From positions 1-45,862 of the forward strand of contig CANOHY010000014.1 in the NCBI GenBank assembly GCA_947565915.1: DNA of 45,862 bases, read 5' to 3'. Positions within the stretch are counted from its first letter, which is position 1. Every line of letters starts with the position of its first letter. This DNA comes from an uncultured Eggerthellaceae bacterium. GTDB lineage: Bacteria; Actinomycetota; Coriobacteriia; Coriobacteriales; Eggerthellaceae. The translations under genes were made by a program, and so were the position numbers. A model generated the notes under the pieces. It searched no databases, was not told where the DNA came from, and worked only from the letters and a program-made list of their open reading frames with translations. Below are positions 39,384-45,862 of the stretch, one piece after another.

Positions 39384-42300
39384 TTACGCCCCCGCTCTCG
39401 TTGCCTCGAACGCCTTCTCTTCTGCTTGCTCGTGGCTCAGCCCCGAGGCTTCGAACTCGCGCGTTACATCGAGCATCTTGCGATACTCGCGGGGAATCAC
39501 CTTCGTGAAGCGATGTGCGATGTCGTCGAAGCTGTAGAGCAACATCACGCCCAGAGGGCTTGATGTTGCCTGCACGTGCTCCTCGATCATGGAGCGAATG
39601 AGCTCGAGCTCGTCGCGACTGGGTTGCAAAAGCTCCACCAAGCTGTGGTTGCAACGCTGTTCGAGCAAGCCGCTCTTGTCGTACACGTAAGCCACACCGC
39701 CGCTCATGCCCGCAGCGAAGTTCAGTCCCACGTCGCCCAGCACCAGCACGGTACCACCGGTCATATACTCGCAGCCGTTATCGCCAATGCCTTCCACCAC
39801 CAGCTTCGCGCCCGAATTCCGCGCAGCGAAGCGCTGGCCAGCTAGCCCATTCACGTAGCCACGCCCCGATGTGGCGCCATAGAAGGCCACGTTGCCCACG
39901 CTGATGTTCTCTTCAGGGCGATACGTAGCCTGCTCGGACGGGCGCACGGATACGAAGCCACCCGAGAGCCCCTTGCCGAAGTAGTCGTTGGCCTCGCCTT
40001 CTATGGCAAGGGTTATGCCAGCGGGAAGGAATGCGCCGAAGCTCATGCCGCCCGAGCCCGTGCACTCGATGCGGATGAAGTCGTCGGGCAACCCATCGGG
40101 ATGCACGCGCGTAACCGCAGAGCCAAGAAGCGTGCCCACGCAACGGTTCACGTTCGCGATATCTGCATGGAAGCGAATGGGCTCCATATGCTCGCGCGCG
40201 CATGCCGTATAGGGGATGAAGAGCGTGGCATCCAGCACAGTGCCCAGCATATCGGGAGCAGCGGCGCTTGGCAGAAAATGCGGGCAATGCGCCTCGGGAA
40301 TGGCTCGGCCATAACGCACTTGCGGGCGCACGAGCAACGCCGAGAGGTCGAGCAAGTTCGCCTTCCAGCTTTCCACGCTGCGCGTTTGCGCCAAGCACTC
40401 CACATGACCCACCATCTCGTCGATGGTGCGAAAGCCCAAGCTTGCCATGATGCGGCGCAGCTGCTCGGCTACGAACATCATGTAGTTCACCACGTATTCG
40501 GGCTTGCCTGTGAAGCGACAGCGCAGCTTGCAGTTCTGCGTGGCGATGCCCACCGGGCAGGTATCCTGCTGACAATCGCGCTGCATCAGGCAACCCAAGG
40601 CAATCAACGGCATGGTGGCGAAACCGAATTGCTCGGCGCCCATCAGGCACGCTATTGCCACATCACGCCCGTCCATCAGCTTGCCATCGGATTCCAGCAT
40701 CACCCGCGAGCGCAAGCCGTTCAGCATCAGCGTCTGCTGCGTTTCGGTAAGGCCCATCTCAAGGGGCAGCCCCGCATGGTGCACCGAATCGCGCGGTGCC
40801 GCACCGGTGCCACCGTTAGCGCCCGATACGAGTATCTTATGCGCGCCCCCCTTGGCAACGCCCGTCGCAATGGTGCCCACGCCAGCTTCGCTCACCAACT
40901 TCACCGACACGAGCGCCTCGGGGTTCGCGTTCTTCAAGTCGAAGATGAGCTCGGCCAAGTCCTCGATGGAATAGATGTCGTGATGCGGTGGCGGACTGAT
41001 GAGCCCGATGCCTGGAGTCGAGCGGCGGGTGCGCGCAATCCACGGCCACACTTTGCTGCCGGGAAGATGGCCACCTTCGCCCGGCTTGGCGCCTTGAGCC
41101 ATCTTGATCTGCAGCTCGCGAGCGCTCATGAGGTAGCGGCTGGTAACGCCGAAGCGCCCCGATGCGATCTGCTTGATGGCCGACTTCTTGGAATCGCCAT
41201 TTGCCAGTGGCACTTCGCGGGCGGGATCTTCGCCGCCCTCGCCCGAATTGGAGCGGCCGCCGAGGCGATTCATGGCAATCGCCAAGCATTCGTGCGCCTC
41301 CTGCGAGATGGAGCCGTAGCTCATGGCGCCCGTGTTGAAGCGCTTCACGATGTCTGCCGCTGGTTCCACCTCATCGAGGGGAATGGACATGCGTCCCTCG
41401 GGCAAGCGGAAGTCCAGCAAGTCGCGTAGCACCACAGCGCGCCCTGGCTTATGGACGGCTTCGGAGTACTGCTCGAAGAGCGCCGCGTCGTTCTCGCGCA
41501 CGGCGCGCTGCAAAAGCGTGATGACCTGCGGGGTGATGAGATGCTCTTCGCCTCTCGGGCGCCAAGCGGTAAGGCCGCTGCTGGGCAGCTGGTCGGGTGA
41601 GGGTGACTGCGCTTGCTCGAGCGTGGTCTGGTAGCGCAAGTCGCATTCATGTTGGAGGTCGTCAATGGTCATGCCGCCGATGCGGCTCACGGTGCCCGTG
41701 AAGTGCTCGTCGATGAGCTCGCTTGCCAGCCCGAGCGCCTCGAAGACCTGAGCTGCATGGTAGCCCTGCATGGTGGAGATGCCCATCTTCGACATAATGG
41801 ACACGATGCCGCTCACCACAGCTTGATTGTAGCGTGCAATGGCTTTTTCGGCGGAGCCCTCGATAACGCCAGTGCTCACGTAATGGCGGATGGTGTCGTG
41901 GGCCAAGTACGGATAGATGCCCGAAGCCGAATAGCCTACCAACGTGGCGAAATCATGCGGGGTGATGGCGTCTCCGCATTCCACGATGATGTCCACCTTC
42001 GTGCGCAAGCCCGCGCGCAGAAGGCGGTTGTGCACGCTGGCAACAGCCAGAAGCGAAGGGATGGGAACTTGCCCGTCGGCTACGCGATCGGAAAGCGCCA
42101 GAATGCTTACCCCGTCCATCACCGCTTCGAGGGCTTGGTCGCAAAGCTTGCGCACTGCGCGGCGCAACGCCTGGCCATCGCCATTCGCCTCATAGGAGAA
42201 GGTAAGGCGCGCTGCTTTGAATCCCTGGTGGCGAATGGTAGCCAACGCGTCGAACTGCTGCTCGTTCAGAAGCGGCGTATCGAGGCGCACCAAACGGCAG

Positions 42301-43997
42301 TTGCTGCTGGCGTCTTCAAGCAGATTGCCATGATTGCCCAGGTATAGCAACGTGGAAGTGATGTGCGACTCGCGCAATGCATCGATGGGCGGGTTGGTGA
42401 CCTGTGCGAACAGTTGGTTGAAATAATGGAAGAAGCGGCGCGGCCTGCGCGACAGGCAGGCAAGCGGCGTGTCCTCGCCCATACTGGCCAGCGGCACTGC
42501 ACCCTCCCGTGCCATGGGGATGATGGCTTCCTCGATATCGTCGTAATAGAACCCATGAACCGCTTGACGCCGCCCCAGAGGAAGGCCCGCATCGCAATGC
42601 CCAACGAGTTCCCCCACATCGCTCGCGGATGGCAAGCTGTCCAACAGCCCTTCCAACGAGAGCATCTCCTCGTTTATCCAAGCGCGATAAGGCTTCTCGT
42701 TGGCAAGGGAGTTCTTTATCTCGTCATCGAGCAGCACGCGTCCCTTGCTTGGATCTACCATGAGCATCTGGCCAGGCCCCAAGCTGCCTGCCACCAGGAT
42801 GGTCTCGGGTTTCACGTCCAAGGCACCCACTTCGCTGGACAAGATGAGCCGATCGTCGTTCGTCACGTAATAGCGTGCCGGACGCAGGCCATTGCGGTCG
42901 ATGACGGCCCCCATGATGCGCCCGTCGCTGAAGGCGATGGCCGCAGGCCCCTCCCACGCCTCGGTAAGCATGGACTGGTATTCATCCCATGCGCTGCGCT
43001 TATCGGAAAGCGCCTCGTTCTTGTCCCAGGGCTCGGGAAGCAACATGGACACCGCGCGAACGAGCGAGCGACCGTTCATGCTGATGAACTCAAGCATGTT
43101 GTCCAACATGGCCGAATCGGACCCCTCGCCGCCGAAGATGGGCAGCACTTTTTGGAGGTCAGGTCCCATGATTGGCGAATAGAGATGCGGCTCGTTGGCG
43201 CGCGCCCAATTCACATTGCAGCGCAAGGTGTTTATCTCGCCGTTGTGCACGATGAGCCGATTGGGATGCGCGCGCTCCCACGAGGGCGTGGTGTTCGTCG
43301 AGTAGCGCGAATGCACCAGCGCGATGGCAGTGGTGAACGAAGCATCGTCGAGGTCGCAAAAGAAGCCGCGCATCTGAGTGGAAACCAGCATGCCCTTGTA
43401 CACGATGGTGCGCGCGCTCATAGAGCACACGTAGAACACGTGATCGGCGAGTGCCGGGTTCGCCTTCGCCTCCTTCTCGATCACGCGTCGACAGGTATAG
43501 AGCCTTCGTTCAAAGTCGTCACCAGGCGCAACATCCACCGGACGTCCCACGAAAGCCTGCTTGATGGTGGGCATGCATTCCCGCGCCGTCGCACCCAAGT
43601 CGTGCGCATCGGTGGGCACATCGCGCCAGAACAGCAGCGGCAGCCCTTCGGCGGCGCATCCTGCTTCGAAGGCGCGCATGGCCGCCATAAGCGCTTCGGG
43701 GTTTTGCGGCAAGAACAGCATGGCAACGCCGTAGTCGCCCTCTGCAGGCAAGATAGCCCCGCATTTCTGGGCTTCTTTGCGAAAGAACCTATGAGGGATC
43801 TGCACCAAGATGCCCGCGCCGTCGCCCGTGTTGCGCTCCAGGCCAACGCCGCCTCGGTGCTCCAAGTTGACGAGCACCGACAGCGCATCGTCGACCATCT
43901 GATGGGTGCGCACGCCCTTCAAGCTGGCAAGCGCGCCGATGCCGCAAGCGTCGTGCTCGAAATCGCTGCGATACAGCGAATCCGTTTCGCAATGCAT
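39384..43997 (-). CDS. gltB: glutamate synthase large subunit
   Basis: 1537 residues from the ATG at 43997, which has AAAGGC seven bases upstream and yields a 17-residue propeptide before the catalytic Cys18 of CGIGALAS. The domain order is class II amidotransferase (with HSRYSTNT and NGEINT), central domain, FMN synthase domain (GANGGTGAAPRDSVHHAG, AKPGEGGHLPGSKV) with the 3Fe-4S ligands CLMQRDCQQDTC, and a C-terminal GXGXG beta-helix (GGTVLVLGDVGLNFAAGMSGG). The length is that of bacterial GltB. The frame continues 40 codons upstream without a ribosome-binding site. gltD follows after one base. Confidence 0.96.
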   Translation of the reverse strand: MHCETDSLYRSDFEHDACGIGALASLKGVRTHQMVDDALSVLVNLEHRGGVGLERNTGDGAGILVQIPHRFFRKEAQKCGAILPAEGDYGVAMLFLPQNPEALMAAMRAFEAGCAAEGLPLLFWRDVPTDAHDLGATARECMPTIKQAFVGRPVDVAPGDDFERRLYTCRRVIEKEAKANPALADHVFYVCSMSARTIVYKGMLVSTQMRGFFCDLDDASFTTAIALVHSRYSTNTTPSWERAHPNRLIVHNGEINTLRCNVNWARANEPHLYSPIMGPDLQKVLPIFGGEGSDSAMLDNMLEFISMNGRSLVRAVSMLLPEPWDKNEALSDKRSAWDEYQSMLTEAWEGPAAIAFSDGRIMGAVIDRNGLRPARYYVTNDDRLILSSEVGALDVKPETILVAGSLGPGQMLMVDPSKGRVLLDDEIKNSLANEKPYRAWINEEMLSLEGLLDSLPSASDVGELVGHCDAGLPLGRRQAVHGFYYDDIEEAIIPMAREGAVPLASMGEDTPLACLSRRPRRFFHYFNQLFAQVTNPPIDALRESHITSTLLYLGNHGNLLEDASSNCRLVRLDTPLLNEQQFDALATIRHQGFKAARLTFSYEANGDGQALRRAVRKLCDQALEAVMDGVSILALSDRVADGQVPIPSLLAVASVHNRLLRAGLRTKVDIIVECGDAITPHDFATLVGYSASGIYPYLAHDTIRHYVSTGVIEGSAEKAIARYNQAVVSGIVSIMSKMGISTMQGYHAAQVFEALGLASELIDEHFTGTVSRIGGMTIDDLQHECDLRYQTTLEQAQSPSPDQLPSSGLTAWRPRGEEHLITPQVITLLQRAVRENDAALFEQYSEAVHKPGRAVVLRDLLDFRLPEGRMSIPLDEVEPAADIVKRFNTGAMSYGSISQEAHECLAIAMNRLGGRSNSGEGGEDPAREVPLANGDSKKSAIKQIASGRFGVTSRYLMSARELQIKMAQGAKPGEGGHLPGSKVWPWIARTRRSTPGIGLISPPPHHDIYSIEDLAELIFDLKNANPEALVSVKLVSEAGVGTIATGVAKGGAHKILVSGANGGTGAAPRDSVHHAGLPLEMGLTETQQTLMLNGLRSRVMLESDGKLMDGRDVAIACLMGAEQFGFATMPLIALGCLMQRDCQQDTCPVGIATQNCKLRCRFTGKPEYVVNYMMFVAEQLRRIMASLGFRTIDEMVGHVECLAQTRSVESWKANLLDLSALLVRPQVRYGRAIPEAHCPHFLPSAAAPDMLGTVLDATLFIPYTACAREHMEPIRFHADIANVNRCVGTLLGSAVTRVHPDGLPDDFIRIECTGSGGMSFGAFLPAGITLAIEGEANDYFGKGLSGGFVSVRPSEQATYRPEENISVGNVAFYGATSGRGYVNGLAGQRFAARNSGAKLVVEGIGDNGCEYMTGGTVLVLGDVGLNFAAGMSGGVAYVYDKSGLLEQRCNHSLVELLQPSRDELELIRSMIEEHVQATSSPLGVMLLYSFDDIAHRFTKVIPREYRKMLDVTREFEASGLSHEQAEEKAFEATRAGA

Positions 43998-44204
43998 GAG
44001 AATGCCTTTCTCACAAATCCTGACCATCTTCATTCTAGGGAAAGCTCGCAGGTCTCTTATTTCCATAGTGTTAAGGCTGGCGGCATGGCCCAAGCGAGTG
44101 CGAGGCATCAGGAGCACCCAGGGCCCGCGTCAGGCAAATGAGGAGTCCGTCTGCCGATGTGCCCCAAACCTGCGAAGATTCCTTACCGCTGGCGAGAGTA
44201 GCGA

Positions 44205-44210
44205 TACAAT
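44205..44210 (+). promoter_or_regulatory. -10 element for the acyl-ACP thioesterase gene
   Basis: TACAAT at 44205-44210, leaving a leader of about 23 bases that contains the AAGGAGG site. It also shows that the ATG at 44138, which lies upstream of this box, is not the start used from this promoter. Confidence 0.45.
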
Positions 44211-44239
44211 ACCCTGCAACTCATGAAGGAGGCAGCAAC

Positions 44240-44962
44240 ATGGCATTGGAGCTCGTCCAAAACTACCGTCTAAGATGGAACGATTACGACCGTTTCGGGC
44301 GCATCGTTCCCGATAGCGTGTTGGACATCTTCCAAAGCATGGCTATCATCCAAGCCGAGGAAATGGGCATCGGCCGCAATAGGTTGCTCGAACGGGGCCT
44401 CGTATGGGTGCTCGTACGCATAAAGTACGAGGTGCTGCACCAGCCCGCCGAAGAGGACGTGAAGGTGCGCACATGGCCCCATGACCCTTCCAAGTTCTCG
44501 TTCCTGCGCGACTTTACCATTCACGACTCCCAAGGGCTTGCCATCAAGGCGGCATCGGAGTGGGTGCTGATGGACATGGAGGCACGCAAGTTTGCTCGCT
44601 TCGATGAAAGCCTGGTAACGCCGGGATCGGAGTACTCGGCCGACCGCTCGTTCGAGAGCAAGCCACGCAAGATACCACCCTTCGAGGTTCCCTCCGAGCC
44701 GCTGCTTATCTTGAAACCGAGCTACAACGACATAGACGTCAACCTACACGTGAACAACGCCCGGTATCCAGGCTACGTGATGGATGCCCTGTGCCTGGGG
44801 CCCGACCAGTCCATCCGCACCCTGCAAATTGACTATCGCCACGAGATAGCACCCAGCGACTCCATAGCCATATATGCAAGCCACGATGGCGATTCGATTC
44901 GCGCCAACGGCGTGCTGGAAGACGGTACCGTGGCCTTCAGCTGCGCGATTGAGCTGGTCTGA
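44240..44962 (+). CDS. acyl-ACP thioesterase (FatA-like double hotdog)
   Basis: 240 residues from the ATG at 44240, which has AAGGAGG seven bases upstream. It is a member of the acyl-ACP thioesterase family (PF01643-type), which releases fatty acids from acyl carrier protein. Two hotdog domains are visible. The N-terminal one begins RLRWNDYDRFGRI with a helix IFQSMAIIQAEEMGIG; the C-terminal one carries SYNDIDVNLHVNNARYPGYVMDAL, whose D-x-N-x-H-V-N-N holds the family catalytic residues. The stop is two bases before the nth start, so they are probably co-transcribed. It probably sets membrane fatty-acid chain length or supplies free fatty acid; the chain length is not predictable here. Confidence 0.88.
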   Translation: MALELVQNYRLRWNDYDRFGRIVPDSVLDIFQSMAIIQAEEMGIGRNRLLERGLVWVLVRIKYEVLHQPAEEDVKVRTWPHDPSKFSFLRDFTIHDSQGLAIKAASEWVLMDMEARKFARFDESLVTPGSEYSADRSFESKPRKIPPFEVPSEPLLILKPSYNDIDVNLHVNNARYPGYVMDALCLGPDQSIRTLQIDYRHEIAPSDSIAIYASHDGDSIRANGVLEDGTVAFSCAIELV

Positions 44963-44964
44963 GC

Positions 44965-45615
44965 ATGGCGCGCGAATCTCTTAAGTCGAAACGAGAGCGG
45001 GTACTGCAGGTCTGCGAGCTTATGAACGAACACTATCCGCACCCCGAACCAGCCCTGCACTTCGATAGCCCCTTTCGCCTCACCATCGCTGTGCTGCTCT
45101 CGGCGCAGACTACCGATGCAGCGGTGAACAAGGTAACGCCTGTGTTATGGGAGCACTACCCCACCATAGAAGCTCTTGCAGGAGCCAACGTAGATGATGT
45201 GGCCGAGATTCTACATTCCATCGGCTTCTTTCGCACGAAGGCCGCCAACTGTATCAAGTGTGCGCAGATGATTCTCTCCGACTTCGGAGGCGAAGTGCCG
45301 CGCACCATGGAAGAGCTGCAGAAGCTGCCCGGGGTTGGACGCAAGACGGCCAACATCGTGATGAACGTAGGCTTCGGCCTGTGCGAGGGCATCGCTGTGG
45401 ATACCCATGTGTTCCGCATCGCACATCGACTCAAACTCTCCAATGCCAAAGAAGCCTCTGCCACCGAACAAGACTTGCTGAAGATAATCCCCCAAGAGAA
45501 GTGGACTTCCGTGAACGACCAATGGATCCGCTTCGGGCGCGAAACCTGCTCAGCACAGCGCCCCAAATGCGACGTCTGCTTCTTGGCCGACATCTGCCCG
45601 AGCTACAAGAAGTAA
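44965..45615 (+). CDS. nth: endonuclease III (DNA glycosylase/AP lyase)
   Basis: 216 residues. It removes oxidised pyrimidines from DNA and cleaves at the abasic site. The helix-hairpin-helix LPGVGRKTA (121-129) contains the catalytic Lys (127), and VDTHV holds the catalytic Asp (146). The four 4Fe-4S cysteines at 195, 202, 205 and 211 follow the C-x6-C-x2-C-x5-C spacing of the family. Length and order are standard. The ATG at 44965 follows the thioesterase stop by two bases. A REP-like hairpin and a covarying intergenic element lie immediately downstream. Confidence 0.95.
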   Translation: MARESLKSKRERVLQVCELMNEHYPHPEPALHFDSPFRLTIAVLLSAQTTDAAVNKVTPVLWEHYPTIEALAGANVDDVAEILHSIGFFRTKAANCIKCAQMILSDFGGEVPRTMEELQKLPGVGRKTANIVMNVGFGLCEGIAVDTHVFRIAHRLKLSNAKEASATEQDLLKIIPQEKWTSVNDQWIRFGRETCSAQRPKCDVCFLADICPSYKK

Positions 45616-45629
45616 CTTACAGCTTTGGC

Positions 45630-45712
45630 TTCCGGGGAAAGGGCTTTCGCTTTCACTCCTCGGTCGCTGCGCTCCCTGCGGGGGTTGAAAAACTACAGCT
45701 CTTTCCCCGAAA
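45630..45712 (+). repeat. REP-like hairpin, copy B
   Basis: Thirteen-bp arms (45633-45645 with 45697-45709, one G-U pair on the plus strand) enclose the same core as the copy at 33627-33714 (TTTCACTCCTCGGTCGCT ... GGGGGTTGAAA). The arm sequences are unrelated to the other copy. It starts 14 bases after the nth stop and may act as a 3'-end structure for nth. A covarying element follows about 25 bases later in the same orientation. Confidence 0.72.
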
Positions 45713-45737
45713 ACCGGAATTGAATATATGAGGTTTG

Positions 45738-45862
45738 AAGCTAATGCGACTCAGCCGATTCTGCAGCCCGCAAACGCAGGTGAAATCTCATTTTGGTTAG
45801 GACGATCTGCAGGTTCGTTAAAGATTTCGCCGTTGCGTTTGGGTGCGAAGCCAAGGCTGATC
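45738..45862 (+). repeat. covarying intergenic element, copy 7 (apical type III, truncated by the window end)
   Basis: The 5' foot ATGCG, the bulged A (45749), and the inner stem CTCAGCC (45750-45756) with GGCTGAT (45855-45861; first pair C-T) are present. The apical helices are CAAACGC/GCGTTTG (45771-45777 with 45835-45841) and GAAATCT/AGATTTC (45782-45788 with 45822-45828). Only the first base of the 3' outer arm lies inside the window. The fold predicts that the next bases complement the sequence just upstream of 45749. Confidence 0.7.

Overview
The window looks like chromosomal core sequence of a high-GC actinobacterium. The HrdB-like primary sigma factor, frequent GTG/TTG starts, the type III glutamine synthetase, the GspS-like gene and the LuxR-type regulator tail at the left edge point to the class Coriobacteriia (Eggerthella/Slackia-like). 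That placement is an inference from gene content, not from a marker tree. No phage, insertion sequence, CRISPR array or rRNA is visible.

Layout. (1) 1-6.6 kb: the C-terminal end of a LuxR-family regulator, a CorA-type transporter, a membrane-anchored polysaccharide deacetylase, a lipid kinase, an RsmB/NOP2-type RNA methyltransferase, a cysteine synthase, a tRNA with CAT anticodon and a small orphan protein. (2) 6.6-16.6 kb, minus strand: rpoD directly coupled to rlmKL, then a three-gene cell-surface operon, then priA. (3) 16.6-20.2 kb: metK divergent from gltX, followed by a hotdog thioesterase. (4) 20.5-27.9 kb, minus strand: ettA, mfd, a GspS-like ATP-grasp gene and a DUF1461-type membrane gene, tightly packed and probably co-transcribed. 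(5) 28.1-31.8 kb: a lipoprotein gene overlapping a large FtsX-type permease gene with a periplasmic-type coiled coil. (6) 32-44 kb: a nitrogen block, with gdhA, purF, type III glnA and gltB-gltD covering ammonia capture, glutamine synthesis, glutamate synthesis and glutamine use in purine synthesis. (7) 44.2-45.6 kb: an acyl-ACP thioesterase and endonuclease III.

The most unusual content is in the gaps between genes. Seven intergenic elements (20184-20332, 20383-20500, 28006-28130, 33497-33611, 37570-37720, 37828-37946 and 45738 to the window end) share one fold. A long outer stem ends in a conserved RTGYG/CGC foot, followed by a single bulged A, a 7-bp inner stem, and one of three interchangeable apical modules. 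The outer-stem sequence differs from copy to copy but stays complementary within each copy, and most non-Watson-Crick positions are G-U in one consistent orientation. This is the pattern of a selected RNA structure, or of a mosaic repeat that spreads as a hairpin. Two shorter REP-like hairpins (33627-33714 and 45630-45712) with a conserved core and copy-specific arms sit immediately 5' of an element in both places where they occur.

The three gene-free stretches over 300 bases hold mainly these elements. 20171-20513 holds two. 33342-33730 holds one element, one REP-like hairpin and the gdhA promoter region. 37556-37948 holds two, plus about 100 bases between them in which I see nothing.
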